DNA from: Myxococcus stipitatus DSM 14675
GTDB lineage: Bacteria; Myxococcota; Myxococcia; Myxococcales; Myxococcaceae
Assembly: GCF_000331735.1 (NCBI RefSeq)
Contig: NC_020126.1
Coordinates: 1,240,001-1,304,000 of the forward strand
DNA: 64,000 nucleotides
Reading direction: 5' to 3'
Positions 55,091-64,000 of the stretch are shown piece by piece. The stretch's first letter is position 1, and the number at the start of each line of letters is the position of its first letter. The notes under the pieces were generated by a model. It was given only the letters and a program-made list of their open reading frames with translations. It did not search any database and was not told the origin of the DNA. The translations under genes were made by a program, and so were the position numbers.

Positions 55091-57583
55091 ATGAACCGCC
55101 ACACCCATTCGGGCTCCCACCCCACCCACTCTCACCAAGGGCATCCCCCCACCCCGAGTGAGGGAGCGCAGGCCCTCGACCCCGTCTGCGGGATGAAGGT
55201 GGACCCGCTCGCTCCCAAGGGCGGCAGCTTGGAGCACGGCGGGCGGACCTACTTCTTCTGCAGCCCCAAGTGCCGCGAGCGCTTCGGCGCGGACCCGGAG
55301 CGATACCTCGCGCCTCCCTCGGAGAAGAAGGAGGAGCCCGCCGCTCCCGCCGGGACGATGTACGTGTGCCCGATGGACCCGGAGGTGCGTCAGGACCATC
55401 CGGGCGCGTGTCCCAAGTGCGGCATGGCACTGGAGCCGGAGACGCTCGCCGTCCCCGAGACGCGCGTCGAATACGTGTGCCCCATGCACCCGGAGGTGGT
55501 GCAGGACCATCCGGGCGCGTGCCCCAAGTGCGGCATGGCGCTGGAGCCTCGCACGGTGCTTCCGGAGGACGTGCCGGACCCGGAGCTGAAGTCCATGTGG
55601 CTGCGCTTCCGCGTGGGCATGGCGCTCACGGTGCCGCTGCTGGTGCTGGCCATGTCGGACATGATTCCGGGGCAGCCGGTGCAGCACGCGGTGCCCGCGT
55701 CCGTGCTGGCCTGGGCGCAGCTGGTGCTCGCCACGCCCGTGGTGCTGTGGGGCGGCTGGCCCTTCTTCCAGCGCGGCTGGACGTCGCTGGTCAACCGGCA
55801 CCTCAACATGTTCACGCTCATCGCCCTGGGGACGGGCGCGGCGTATGTCTTCAGCGTCTTCGCGACGCTCTTCCCGCATGTGTTGCCGGAGGCGTTGCGG
55901 ACGGGGCATGGAGGCTCGGCGCCGCTGTACTTCGAGGCCGCCGCCGTCATTGTCACGCTGGTGGCGTTGGGGCAGGTGCTGGAGCTGCGGGCTCGGCACG
56001 CGACGTCGGGGGCGCTGCGGGCGCTGTTGAGCCTGGCGCCGCCGGTGGCTCGGCGGATTCGCGAGGACGGGCACGAGGAGGACATCCCGCTGGCGCATGT
56101 GCATCCAGGGGACAAGCTGCGCGTGCGGCCCGGCGAGAAGGTGCCGGTGGATGGCGAGGTGTTGGAGGGCGCGAGCGCCGTGGACGAGTCCATGGTGACG
56201 GGCGAGTCGCTGCCGGTGGAGAAGACTCGGGGCGAGAAGGTGACGGGCGGCACGGTGAACGGGACGGGCTCGCTGGTGATGCGGGCCGAGCGCGTGGGCA
56301 AGGACACGCTGCTGTCGCGCATCGTGCAGCGGGTGAGTGAAGCGCAGCGGACGCGTGCGCCGATTCAGCGGCTGGCCGACCAGGTGGCGAGTGTCTTCGT
56401 GCCGGTGGTCATCGTGGTGGCGGTGCTGACGGCGGTGGTGTGGGGCGTGTGGGGGCCGGAGCCCAAGGGCATCCATGCGCTGGTGAACGCGGTGGCGGTG
56501 CTCATCATCGCCTGCCCGTGTGCGCTGGGATTGGCCACGCCCATGTCCATCATGGTGGCGACGGGGCGAGGGGCGCAGGCGGGTGTGCTCATCCGGGATG
56601 CGGCGGCGCTGGAGCGGCTGGAGAAGGTGGACACGCTGGTGGTGGACAAGACGGGCACGCTCACCGAGGGCAAGCCGCGTCTGGTGGCGGTGGAGGCCGC
56701 GGAGGGCTTCGACGAGGCGACGCTGCTGCGGTTGACGGCGAGCCTGGAGCGCGGAAGCGAGCACCCGCTGGCGGAGGCGATCGTCTCCGGCGCACAGGCG
56801 CGGGGCGCGGTGCTGACGGCGGTGGAGGACTTCCGCTCGGAGACGGGCAAGGGCGTGGTGGGGCGGGTGGATGGCGTGGAGGTGGCGCTGGGCAACGCGG
56901 CGCTGATGACGTCGCGGGGCGTGGACGCGGGGGCGCTGACGGCTCGGGCCGAGTCGCTCCGGGGTGAAGGTCAGACGGTGGTGTTGGTGGCGGTGTCGGG
57001 GAAGGCGGCGGGCCTGTTGGGTGTCGCGGATCCGGTGAAGGACTCGACGCCGGAGGCGCTGGCGCTGTTGCGGGCGGAGGGCCTGCGGGTGGTGATGCTG
57101 ACGGGTGACAGCCGCACCACGGCGGAGGCGGTGGCGCGCAAGCTGGGCATCACGGAGGTCATCGCGGGGGTGTTGCCGGACGCGAAGGGCGACGCGGTGA
57201 AGCGGTTGCAGAAGGAAGGCCGCGTGGTGGCGATGGCGGGGGACGGTGTCAATGACGCGCCAGCGCTGGCCCAGGCGGATGTGGGCATCGCGATGGGGAC
57301 GGGCACGGACATCGCGATGGAGAGCGCGGGAGTGACGCTGGTGAAGGGCGACCTGCGCGGCATCGCTCGGGCGCGGAGGCTGAGTCAGGGGGCGCTGAGC
57401 AACATCCGGCAGAACCTGTTCTTCGCCTTCATCTACAACATGCTGGGCGTCCCACTGGCGGCCGGTGTGCTGTACCCGGTGTTCGGCCTGCTGCTGAGCC
57501 CCATCTTCGCCAGCGCCGCGATGAGCCTGTCGTCGGTGTCCGTCATCGTCAACGCGCTCCGGCTGAAGCGGCTGAAGCTGTAG
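55091..57583 (+). CDS. copA: Copper-exporting P1B-type ATPase with YHS and two metal-binding domains
   Basis: An 830-residue heavy-metal pump (CopA/CopB class). Domains in order are a His-rich start ([17 protein letters not shown]), a YHS domain (about 30-74, [10 protein letters not shown]) and two heavy-metal-binding domains (91-116 and 129-153, each YVCPM-PEV...CPKCGM). The ATPase core has CPC at 475-477, phosphorylated Asp519 in DKTGT, TGES in the actuator and [12 protein letters not shown]. It expels cytoplasmic copper(I). The family in Myxococcus includes the CorE-controlled copB, which fits the sigma gene 1.3 kb upstream. AAAGGAG lies 9 nt before ATG 55091. Silver transport is possible too. 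Confidence 0.93.
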   Translation: MNRHTHSGSHPTHSHQGHPPTPSEGAQALDPVCGMKVDPLAPKGGSLEHGGRTYFFCSPKCRERFGADPERYLAPPSEKKEEPAAPAGTMYVCPMDPEVRQDHPGACPKCGMALEPETLAVPETRVEYVCPMHPEVVQDHPGACPKCGMALEPRTVLPEDVPDPELKSMWLRFRVGMALTVPLLVLAMSDMIPGQPVQHAVPASVLAWAQLVLATPVVLWGGWPFFQRGWTSLVNRHLNMFTLIALGTGAAYVFSVFATLFPHVLPEALRTGHGGSAPLYFEAAAVIVTLVALGQVLELRARHATSGALRALLSLAPPVARRIREDGHEEDIPLAHVHPGDKLRVRPGEKVPVDGEVLEGASAVDESMVTGESLPVEKTRGEKVTGGTVNGTGSLVMRAERVGKDTLLSRIVQRVSEAQRTRAPIQRLADQVASVFVPVVIVVAVLTAVVWGVWGPEPKGIHALVNAVAVLIIACPCALGLATPMSIMVATGRGAQAGVLIRDAAALERLEKVDTLVVDKTGTLTEGKPRLVAVEAAEGFDEATLLRLTASLERGSEHPLAEAIVSGAQARGAVLTAVEDFRSETGKGVVGRVDGVEVALGNAALMTSRGVDAGALTARAESLRGEGQTVVLVAVSGKAAGLLGVADPVKDSTPEALALLRAEGLRVVMLTGDSRTTAEAVARKLGITEVIAGVLPDAKGDAVKRLQKEGRVVAMAGDGVNDAPALAQADVGIAMGTGTDIAMESAGVTLVKGDLRGIARARRLSQGALSNIRQNLFFAFIYNMLGVPLAAGVLYPVFGLLLSPIFASAAMSLSSVSVIVNALRLKRLKL

Positions 57584-57677
57584 TTCTTCGGGGCCGGGCG
57601 GCGAGCCCCCTGGGGAGGATGGAATCTCTGGGGGGCTTGGGCTGCCGGACTCGCGGTGAGGGGATTAGAGTGGGGGC

Positions 57678-58769
57678 ATGAGCTCCCGCGAGGAGGCGCG
57701 CACCCCTGGTGCGGCCGCTGGCCATGTCTCCGTCGTCCACCTGCCGAATGCCTGGTTCATCCTGTGTACGTCGCGAGAATTGGGCGACAAACCGCTCTCC
57801 CGCACGCTCCAGGGCACGCCGCTCGTCCTCTTCCGCGGCGAGGGCGGCAAGCCCGGAGCCTTGATGGACCGCTGTCCTCATCGCAACGTTCCCCTGTCCC
57901 TGGGGCGCGTGATGCAAGGACAGCTTCAGTGCGGCTATCACGGCTGGCGCTTCGACACCGGCGGCCAGTGCCGCGCCATCCCCGGCTTCCTCGGCGAGCC
58001 CGAGGCCCGCTCCCGTTGCGTGACGTCCTACGCGACGCGCGAACAGGACGGCTTCATCTGGGTCTACTCCACTCCCGGCGTGGAGCCGGCGACCGAGCCC
58101 TACCGCTTCCCTCTCCTGGATGCTCGCGAGTACACCACCGTGCGGCGCATCCTGCGCGCGCCGGGCTCGCTGCACGCCACGCTCGAGAACACGCTCGATG
58201 TGCCGCACACCGCCTACCTCCACGGCGGCCTCTTCCGCACCGAGGAGAAGCGCAACGAGATTGAAGTCGTCGTGCGCCGGAGCGCGGACCGCGTGGAGGC
58301 CGAGTACATCGGCGAGCCTCGGCCCAGTGGTGTCGTGGGCCGACTGCTGGCTCCGGGCGGTGGCGTGGTGCAGCACTTCGACCGCTTCCTCATGCCGTCC
58401 ATCGCGCAGGTCGAGTACCGCATCGGTGATGCCAGCCACATCATGGTGACCTCGGCGATGACGCCCGTGTCCGACTGGGACACCCTGGTCTACGCCGTGG
58501 TGACGTTCCGCCTCCCGCTGCCTCGGTGGCTGCTGCGCGCCGTGCTGCCCATCGCCATGCCCGTCGCCCTCCACATCTTCGGCCAGGACGCACGCATCCT
58601 GAAGACGCAGACGGAGGCCATCCGCCGCTTCGGGACGGAGACCTATGCCTCCACCGAGATTGATGTCCTCGGCCCCGGCATCCTCCGCCTGCTGCGTGCC
58701 GCCGAGCGCGAGAAGCCCGGCGCGGTCGGCGACGCCGTGCATGAGACCCGGCTGAAGATGCGGACCTGA
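57678..58769 (+). CDS. Rieske non-heme iron oxygenase, alpha subunit
   Basis: A 363-residue oxygenase. The Rieske [2Fe-2S] motif is CPHRNVPLSLG...CGYHGW (about 73-96). The mononuclear iron site is recognisable in ENTLDVPHTAYLH, with two His and a bridging Asp. It resembles small sterol or aromatic-ring oxygenases (cholesterol 7-desaturase or vanillate demethylase type), but the substrate cannot be assigned. No ferredoxin reductase lies nearby, so electrons must come from elsewhere. Ends 255 bp before the convergent multicopper oxidase. A decayed copy of its 3' end lies downstream. Confidence 0.88.
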   Translation: MSSREEARTPGAAAGHVSVVHLPNAWFILCTSRELGDKPLSRTLQGTPLVLFRGEGGKPGALMDRCPHRNVPLSLGRVMQGQLQCGYHGWRFDTGGQCRAIPGFLGEPEARSRCVTSYATREQDGFIWVYSTPGVEPATEPYRFPLLDAREYTTVRRILRAPGSLHATLENTLDVPHTAYLHGGLFRTEEKRNEIEVVVRRSADRVEAEYIGEPRPSGVVGRLLAPGGGVVQHFDRFLMPSIAQVEYRIGDASHIMVTSAMTPVSDWDTLVYAVVTFRLPLPRWLLRAVLPIAMPVALHIFGQDARILKTQTEAIRRFGTETYASTEIDVLGPGILRLLRAAEREKPGAVGDAVHETRLKMRT

Positions 58770-58804
58770 GTACGACCGGACGAGGAGCCCGGCTCGAGTG
58801 CCTT

Positions 58805-58855
58805 GGGCGCGCTGCCGAGCGCGAGAAGCCCGGCGCGGTCGGCGGAGGATGTGGA
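58805..58855 (+). pseudogene. Decayed tandem copy of the Rieske gene 3' end
   Basis: The run GAGCGCGAGAAGCCCGGCGC, followed by GGTCGGCG, recurs here and near 58706-58735 inside the oxygenase gene. The flanks agree less well (GCTGCCGAGCG against GCCGCCGAGCG; GGATGTGGACTTG against AGATGCGGACCTG). The reading frame is broken and no stop in the original place survives. It is a relic of a short tandem duplication. The rest of 58770-59024 shows no gene. Confidence 0.72.
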
Positions 58856-59024
58856 CTTGCGCCAGGTCGAGCGCGGTGTTGCTTCGAGCCCCTTCCGCCC
58901 GCCGCGAAGTCCGAAACCCGCGACGCCTCGGGCTGGATGCTCGCGTCGCTGACATCGGTGGCTGCGCGCTGTCTCCTCGGGTTGTCCAGGTGTCACCGAA
59001 GCTGGACGGCCCGGTCGCGGCGCA

Positions 59025-60497
59025 TCAGCCGTGTCTGTCTCCTCCGGGCGAGGCGGGCTCCGCTCGGGGCACCGTGTTCACGTCGATGCCATCCCGACTC
59101 AGCTCCTCCGACGTCGCCGCCACGGACAACGTCCCGGGTGGGTTGTCATACCAGCCCGGGTCTCCATCCCCCGTGAGCCGCTCTCTCACCTTCAGCACCG
59201 TGAACATGCCCCCCATCGTGATGTAGTCGTACTTGCCCTTCGCGCCCACCATCGGGATGGAGTTCTTCGGCACCGGCATGCCCATCTCCGCCATGTCGCC
59301 CATGCCCGTCTGACCCATCGTCATGTAGCCCGGCAGCAGCGTCCGCACCTTCGCGTCCAGCCCTCCCGGATTCACGCCGATGACCACCGGCAGGTCATGC
59401 CCCATCTGGTTCATCAGGTGGTGCGTCATGTGGCAGTGCATCGCCCAGTCCCCAGGCGCATCCGCGACGAACTCGATGGACCGTGTACTTCCCACCGGCA
59501 CCAGCACCGTCGTCTCCGGCCACTGCGCGGACGCGGGAATCGGGCCCGCATCCGTCTCCGTGATTCGGAAGTGATAGCCGTGCAGGTGGATGGGGTGATG
59601 GTCCATCGCGCTCAGGTTGCCCATCCGGATGCGCACCCGCTCCCCCTGCCGCACCACCAGCGGCTCCGTCCCCGGGAACGCCTTGGCGTTGAACGTCAGC
59701 AGGTTGAAGTCCGTCATCTCGTTCGGGTCCGGCCGCCGAGCCCCGGGCTCCACCTTCCACTCATGCATCAACAGCGCGAAGTCCCGGTCCACACGCGGAC
59801 CCACCGGCCGACGCGGATGCATGATGAACAACCCCACCATGCCGAGCGCCATCTGCGTCATCTCGTCATGGTGCGAGTGATACATGCCCGTGCCGTGCTG
59901 GCGGATGGTGAACTCGTACCGGTACGTCTCCCCCGGCGCGATGGACTTCTGGTTGAGCCCCCCCACGCCATCCATCCCGTTGGGGAGAATCAACCCGTGC
60001 CAGTGCACCGTGGTCGGCGCCGGCAGCCGGTTGGTGACGTAGAAGCGCACCCGGTCTCCCTCCACCACCTCGATGGTGGGGCCGTGCACCTGGCCGTTGT
60101 AGCCCCAGCAGTTCGCCTGGATGCCCGGCGCGAACTCGTGCTCGACCTCCTCGGCCACCATGTGGAAGACCTTCACGCCGTCGACAATCTTCCACGGCAG
60201 CTTCGTCCCGTTCGGCACGATGACTGGCCGGTAGTCGCGGCCCGGCATCCCAGGCGACAGCCAGTCCTTGCGCACGGGCGCGGAGGCTCGGCGCACGGGC
60301 GTGCCTGGTGCGGCCTGCTGCGCCTGTGCCGCGTTCCCACGCAGGAGCAATGCTCCGCCCGCGAGCGTGGCCCCCGCGCTCGCCAACATGCTCCGCCGGG
60401 TCATCCCCGCCGGTGGCGTCTGCTCGGGCGACGTCGTCTCCCGCGTGTCGTCGGTCTCCCTCGGAGCGAGGGAGGAGTCAGGAGGAAGTCGGTTCAT
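59025..60497 (-). CDS. Multicopper oxidase, Tat-exported
   Basis: A 490-residue copper oxidase (CuoB/CumA-like). The N-terminal Tat signal has TRRSMLASAGATLAGGALLL. The four copper-binding motifs are in order: VHWHGL, YHSHHDEM, HHPIHLHGYHF and MHCHMTHHLMNQM. The last supplies T1, T2 and T3 ligands, with Met as likely T1 axial ligand. A Met-rich stretch (MTMGQTGMGDMAEMGMPVP) near residue 400 is typical of cuprous oxidases. It would oxidise Cu(I) outside the cytoplasm. ATG 60497 overlaps the upstream TolC-type gene as ATGA. A Myxococcus CorE regulon includes such an oxidase. Confidence 0.92.
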   Translation of the reverse strand: MNRLPPDSSLAPRETDDTRETTSPEQTPPAGMTRRSMLASAGATLAGGALLLRGNAAQAQQAAPGTPVRRASAPVRKDWLSPGMPGRDYRPVIVPNGTKLPWKIVDGVKVFHMVAEEVEHEFAPGIQANCWGYNGQVHGPTIEVVEGDRVRFYVTNRLPAPTTVHWHGLILPNGMDGVGGLNQKSIAPGETYRYEFTIRQHGTGMYHSHHDEMTQMALGMVGLFIMHPRRPVGPRVDRDFALLMHEWKVEPGARRPDPNEMTDFNLLTFNAKAFPGTEPLVVRQGERVRIRMGNLSAMDHHPIHLHGYHFRITETDAGPIPASAQWPETTVLVPVGSTRSIEFVADAPGDWAMHCHMTHHLMNQMGHDLPVVIGVNPGGLDAKVRTLLPGYMTMGQTGMGDMAEMGMPVPKNSIPMVGAKGKYDYITMGGMFTVLKVRERLTGDGDPGWYDNPPGTLSVAATSEELSRDGIDVNTVPRAEPASPGGDRHG

Positions 60498-61954
60498 GGT
60501 GTCGCTCCGTGGCCGCCATGCGAGGGCGGGTGGCCATTCGCGGGAGGGGGGTGGTCGGAAGGGGCTGGCTCTCGCGAGGGCGCTGGTTCCTCCGGAGCGC
60601 CCTCCGCGCCGGGGAGCCGCCCGCCCACGAGTTGCTCCAGGTCCGCGCGCGCCATCCAGTAGTCGCGGATGGTCTCGATGTACGTGCGGTACGCGCCAAT
60701 CTGCTCGCGCTTCGCCTCGAGCAGCACGTACAGGCCAATCTGCATCGCGTTGTATTGAAGCTGGGACTGCTCGACGACCTGCTCCCGCAGCGGGAGGATG
60801 CCGCGCTGGTAGCGCTCGGCGACACCTCGCAGCGTCATCACCCGAGCCCTCGCCGTGCGCACCTCCGAGCGGGCGTTGATGGACAGCTCCGCCAGCCGGC
60901 GCTCGCCTTGCCGATGCTGTGCCTCCAGCCTCGCGATGAGCGCCTGTCGCTGGTCGAAGATGGGCAGGTCCACGCTCAAGGAAGGCCCCAGGAGCTTGGG
61001 GCCGTCCGGGTCTCCATGAAGGCTGGCGCCCACGTCCACGCGGCCGATGTAGCGCGTGCTCCGCGCCAGCTCGAGCGCGTTCCACAGCGCGCTGACCTGC
61101 TTGCGAGCCGCGTCGATGTCCAGCCGCTGCTTCACGGCGCGCGACTCCAGCCTCTCCAGCGACACCTCCTCGGACGGAGGCGCGGGCAGCTTCTCCTCGA
61201 TGCGCCAGCCCGTCCGCGCACCCCACAACCCCATGAGCTGGTTGAGGTGCTCCCGCTCCTCCACGAGCGCGAGCTCCTCCCTCGCGAGGTCGAGCCGCGT
61301 CTCCTCGGCGAACGCCTTCTCGGTGACGAGCGCCAGGTCGTTGATGTTGCCCTGCCCGTACTGGAGCGTCGCCAGCTCCGCCGCGGCGTCGGCGGCCACG
61401 AGCACCATGCCGCGCAGCTCCACGAGCTGCTGCCGTGCCTGCACCTCGCGGTACGCCTTGCGCACGTCCGCGGCGACGAAGAGCGCCTGGTGCGCGACGC
61501 GCAACGTCTCCGCGTCGAACTGCTCCCGGGCGACCTTCTTGCGCAGCGGCATCGTGAACAGCTCGAGGAAGCCCTGCACCAGCGAGAACTCCGTCTCCAG
61601 CTCTCCATCCTGGGTGAGCGGAACGCCCAGGCCGATGCCCAGCGACGGATTGGTCAACAGCCCCGCCTGCACCAGGTCCGCCTGGGAGACCCCCAGGTCC
61701 TCGTAGGTCGCCTGGAGCGCGGGGTTGTTGAGCAGGGCGACCTCCACCGCGCTGTCGGACGTGAGCGGCCCCTTCAGCAGCTCGTCGAGACCGCGCTCGA
61801 CCTGCGCGTCCTCGGGAGTGCCTTGGTTCCAGCGCGTCTTGCGACCGATGCGCTCCTCGACGAGCGCCGCCACCTCCGTGTGCCCGCGCTCCTTCTGGAC
61901 CGTGGCGCAGCCGCTGGCGAACAGCAGCGCGCCCGCGGTGATGACGAGCCTCAC
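60494..61954 (-). CDS. TolC-type outer-membrane efflux lipoprotein (CusC/CzcC-like)
   Basis: A 486-residue outer-membrane factor with lipobox FASGC (Cys16). It has two related helical repeats (LTSDSAVEVALLNNPALQATYEDLG and RLDIDAARKQVSALWNALELAR) and Pro-rich beta-barrel blocks (AGLLTNPSLGIGLGVPL and LLGPSLSVDLPIFDQ), as in OEP/CusC proteins. The C-terminus is His/Pro-rich (HPPPANGHPPSHGGHG). The start is GTG at 61954, overlapping the preceding gene as GTGA, with GGAGGG five bases upstream. Partner RND pump is probably the CusA/CzcA-like gene at the right edge. Confidence 0.88.
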   Translation of the reverse strand: MRLVITAGALLFASGCATVQKERGHTEVAALVEERIGRKTRWNQGTPEDAQVERGLDELLKGPLTSDSAVEVALLNNPALQATYEDLGVSQADLVQAGLLTNPSLGIGLGVPLTQDGELETEFSLVQGFLELFTMPLRKKVAREQFDAETLRVAHQALFVAADVRKAYREVQARQQLVELRGMVLVAADAAAELATLQYGQGNINDLALVTEKAFAEETRLDLAREELALVEEREHLNQLMGLWGARTGWRIEEKLPAPPSEEVSLERLESRAVKQRLDIDAARKQVSALWNALELARSTRYIGRVDVGASLHGDPDGPKLLGPSLSVDLPIFDQRQALIARLEAQHRQGERRLAELSINARSEVRTARARVMTLRGVAERYQRGILPLREQVVEQSQLQYNAMQIGLYVLLEAKREQIGAYRTYIETIRDYWMARADLEQLVGGRLPGAEGAPEEPAPSREPAPSDHPPPANGHPPSHGGHGATP

Positions 61955-62328
61955 GGATGCCCTCCGTGCCCGCCGTGTCCCCCGTCCGTGCCCGCGTCCT
62001 TCGTCGGCGTCAGCTTCATGCCGCACTTGGGGCACGTCTCACCGGGCTTGTTGGACTGGACCTCGGGGTGCATCGGGCAGGCGTAGGCGGCCGTGCCCGC
62101 GTCCTGGCCGGAGGAAGTGTTGCCTTCCGGATGATGCGCGTGTGGCTGTGACGGCGCCGCGGGCGGCGGCGTGGACGGCGGGGCCGCGAGCGCGCTCGGG
62201 AGGGAGGCGGGCGGGGCCTCGGGCGCGTCGGGGCTCGAGGGGTCCACCGATGGGGCGAGGCGCCTGGGCTCGGAAGCACAGGCGGCGAGCGTGAAAACGC
62301 TCGCGAGTACACACAAGAAGGGACGCAT
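61951..62328 (-). CDS. Heavy-metal-binding lipoprotein
   Basis: A 125-residue lipoprotein precursor (LAAC, Cys17). The mature protein has a Pro/Ala-rich linker, a His patch (PHAHHPEG) and one heavy-metal-binding domain (about 82-106): YACPMHPEV, then CPKCGMKL. It ends in a His-Gly tail (HGGHGGH). This is the same domain that is doubled in the copper ATPase. It may buffer or hand over copper in the periplasm. ATG 62328 begins the signal. First gene of the lipoprotein-TolC-oxidase operon. Confidence 0.85.
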   Translation of the reverse strand: MRPFLCVLASVFTLAACASEPRRLAPSVDPSSPDAPEAPPASLPSALAAPPSTPPPAAPSQPHAHHPEGNTSSGQDAGTAAYACPMHPEVQSNKPGETCPKCGMKLTPTKDAGTDGGHGGHGGHP

Positions 62329-62469
62329 GTTGGACCTCGGCGTGGCGCGATGAGGGCCGCCACGAATCGAAGTCCCGTTCAGCAAGCCCCAGGCCACATC
62401 GCTGAACGCACAACTCCCTGAACTGACGGCGGACCCACGTCAGGGGAGCTGTGTCGGGCCCCGCATCCC

Positions 62470-62496
62470 TGTAACTGGGGTCATCACACTGTGATG
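62470..62496 (-). promoter_or_regulatory. Palindrome plus GTTACA upstream of the metal-lipoprotein operon
   Basis: The palindrome CATCACACTGTGATG occupies 62482-62496. Reading in the direction of the operon (minus strand), GTTACA follows after six bases (62475-62470), 142 bp before the ATG at 62328. This matches the layout before the ECF sigma gene at 53011-53037. The rest of 62329-62691 shows no gene. Confidence 0.65.
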
Positions 62497-62691
62497 AGCG
62501 GAGTGATGCCCGGCTGTTCACCGACGCACGAGCCGGCCGGTGTTGTGTCCACCAGCAGGTGCTGTCCCTGTCCGCGCGTCACCCCGCCAAGATGCCCGGG
62601 CACAGGCCCCGGAAAGACGACGCGCGGGAGAGGACTCCTTGGAAAGTCCTCGACCCGCGCGAGTCCCGGCGGAGGCTTCAGCCGCCTGAGT

Positions 62692-63507
62692 TCAGGAGAT
62701 GCCCTTGCGCAGCCGGGCCCAGTCGAAGTTGGGGGCCGGGTCGTTCTTGCGGCCCTTGGGCACCGCCACGTCGGCGTGGCCCACGATGTTCTTCATGGGC
62801 ACGTCGTACTTCTGCTTCAGGTGGCTGGTGAGCTGCGTGAGGGCCTTGTACTGCGCTTCGGTGAAGGGCGTCTTGCCGCTGCCATCGTTGACGATTTCGA
62901 TGCCGATGGAGCGGGCGTTCATGTCGGTGGGGACGCCGTGGAGCTGGCTCTTGCCGGCATGCCACGCGCGCTTCTCGTCACCGACGAGCTGATAGATCTT
63001 CCCGTCGCGGTCCACCATGTAGTGCGCCGACACGCCGCTCTTCGGGTTGCGCATCCACGACAGGTCCGCCTTGCCGTCGTTGGAGGCGGTGTGGTGCATC
63101 ACGATGGAGTCGATGTCCGTCCCGTTGCGCGAGTCGGAGTTCGGCGAGGGCGCGCTGATGACGGCGGGCTTGCTGCCCGGCGTGGTGGGCGTCGTCGGCG
63201 TGGTGGGCTTCGTCAGCGCCTTCTTCAGCGCCGCCTGGCTCTGCTCACCGTAGTAGCCGGTGGTGGGCAGGTTTTTGTCACCCTGGAACTTTTTCAACGC
63301 AGCTTCAGTCTGCGAACCAAAGATGCCGGGGCCCGAGGCCACCTGGGCCTTCGTCATGTAGCCCAACTGAACGAAGGCATCTTGAAGTTGCTTCACCTTC
63401 GGGCCGCTGTCGCCCTTGCGCAGGCCCGCCGGAGGAGCGGAGACAGTGCTGCTGGTGGCCGTGGCCGTCGTGCGCGCCGTAGTGGCAGTGGAAAGACGGA
63501 TGCTCAT
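62692..63507 (-). CDS. N-acetylmuramoyl-L-alanine amidase with peptidoglycan-binding domain
   Basis: A 271-residue cell-wall enzyme. The N-terminal segment is Ser/Thr-rich. A peptidoglycan-binding domain (about 30-95) has the usual G-x-x-V-K-Q-L-Q-x-x-L-x-x-L-G-Y and FG-x-x-T-E-x-A-L-K-x-F-Q pattern. A TPTTP linker leads to an Amidase_2 domain (about 130-271) with zinc-ligand candidates in IVMHHTAS, RAWHAGKS and VGHADV. There is no signal peptide, so it may act in murein recycling, or leave by lysis or another secretion route. ATG 63507 is preferred, as the N-terminal extension is not conserved-looking. Confidence 0.88.
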   Translation of the reverse strand: MSIRLSTATTARTTATATSSTVSAPPAGLRKGDSGPKVKQLQDAFVQLGYMTKAQVASGPGIFGSQTEAALKKFQGDKNLPTTGYYGEQSQAALKKALTKPTTPTTPTTPGSKPAVISAPSPNSDSRNGTDIDSIVMHHTASNDGKADLSWMRNPKSGVSAHYMVDRDGKIYQLVGDEKRAWHAGKSQLHGVPTDMNARSIGIEIVNDGSGKTPFTEAQYKALTQLTSHLKQKYDVPMKNIVGHADVAVPKGRKNDPAPNFDWARLRKGIS

Positions 63508-63606
63508 GTCGGGGCCCCGGTGGGTAGAGGATGTGAAGACACGAAATTGTCGAACCTTTGGGGTGAAAGTTGCCGAAGGCACGCTTTGAAGTGTTGTGCC
63601 TACCTC

Positions 63607-64000
63607 TCAAGACACCCCATTCCGTTCATCGGCCACATTTCTCGTGAGCCTGTCTTTGACGCCATGCACAAATGCGTAAAAAGTGGGCAACACCAGCAGC
63701 GTGAAGAGCGTGGAGGTGACGAGTCCACCGACCATGACCACCGCGAGGGGCCGCTCAATCTCCGTCCCGTGCAAAGGCAACACAAGCAGGGGCAGCAGGC
63801 CCAGGATGGCGGTGGCCGCGGTCATCAGCTTGGGGCGCACGCGGCCCAGGCTGGCTTCACGGATGGCCTGCTCAAAGGGTTTGCCACGCGCGAGCAGGTC
63901 CTTGGTCTGTGACACGAGCACCAGGCCGTTCTGCACCGCGATGCCAAACAACCCGATGAGGCCCACGAGGCTGGAGACGTTCCACGTCTCGCCTGCGATG
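63607..64000 (-). CDS. RND efflux pump, CusA/CzcA type, C-terminal end (cut by window edge)
   Basis: The last ~131 residues of a heavy-metal RND transporter. The motifs GLFGIAVQNGLVLVSQ, EASLGRVRPKLMTAATAILGLLPLL and TSTLFTLLVLPTFYAF are typical of the TM10-TM12 region of CusA/CzcA. The N-terminus lies beyond the right edge. Frame is open to 64000, and the stop at 63607 fits the family. It is 99 bp upstream of the amidase gene on the same strand. Metal specificity (copper or other divalent cation) cannot be read from this part. Confidence 0.9.
   Translation of the reverse strand, partial: IAGETWNVSSLVGLIGLFGIAVQNGLVLVSQTKDLLARGKPFEQAIREASLGRVRPKLMTAATAILGLLPLLVLPLHGTEIERPLAVVMVGGLVTSTLFTLLVLPTFYAFVHGVKDRLTRNVADERNGVS

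Overview
The window looks like a chromosomal segment from a high-GC myxobacterium of the Myxococcus/Corallococcus/Pyxidicoccus type. Supporting signs are very GC-rich coding sequence, many lipoproteins, a Myxo-CTERM sorting tail, a CglD-like gliding-motility lipoprotein, a PilZ protein, a Ser/Thr kinase, and a copper-resistance set led by a CorE-like ECF sigma factor with a cysteine-rich tail. I see no rRNA, tRNA, CRISPR array, transposase or phage gene. The species assignment is inference.

Layout. 1-2.6 kb (minus): oxidative pentose-phosphate operon zwf-pgl-gnd, with gnd cut by the left edge. 2.8-11.2 kb: a secreted trypsin-like/PAN lipoprotein, PlsC acyltransferase, a large membrane protein, a PQQ-type sugar dehydrogenase with a Myxo-CTERM tail, and a small membrane protein. 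11.5-16.5 kb (plus): sbcDC. 16.5-18.3 kb (minus): PilZ protein and Ser/Thr kinase. 18.4-21.8 kb (plus): CglD-like VWA/thrombospondin-3 lipoprotein. 22-25.9 kb (minus): M14 carboxypeptidase, MBL-fold hydrolase, a Cys-rich protein and a small lipoprotein. 26-28.9 kb (plus): NtrC-type two-component pair, followed by a decayed copy of the regulator's 3' end.

29.2-38.2 kb (minus) is a sulfur amino-acid block. A long-leader transcript encodes aspartokinase-homoserine dehydrogenase, a MetB/MetI-type enzyme and a MetC-type enzyme. It is followed immediately by cysK-metN-metI-metQ. Between the two lies a compact candidate regulator: a near-leaderless 28-residue peptide with two Cys-Cys pairs, then an antiterminator/terminator pair. 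It reads as a ribosome-mediated cysteine attenuator, and it is the clearest candidate for an undescribed regulatory system here.

38.3-52.8 kb (minus) is a tandem duplication with a constant 7,495-bp offset across four of its genes. Each copy holds five genes (A secreted protein, B lipoprotein, C 804-residue exported protein with a pre-toxin-TG-like motif, D beta-propeller, E lipoprotein). The copies grade from almost identical (A) to about half identical (E). A decayed third copy of the D start lies between them. I do not recognise this cluster; it is the main candidate for an undescribed protein system.

53-64 kb is a copper/metal block: ECF sigma (CorE-like), a GIY-YIG-like protein, a copper P1B-ATPase, a Rieske oxygenase, and a minus-strand operon of metal-binding lipoprotein, TolC-type outer-membrane protein and multicopper oxidase. 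A peptidoglycan amidase and the end of a CusA/CzcA-type RND pump follow at the right edge. A perfect 15-bp palindrome followed 6 nt later by GTTACA occurs about 155 bp upstream of both the sigma gene and the lipoprotein-TolC-oxidase operon, which suggests shared control.
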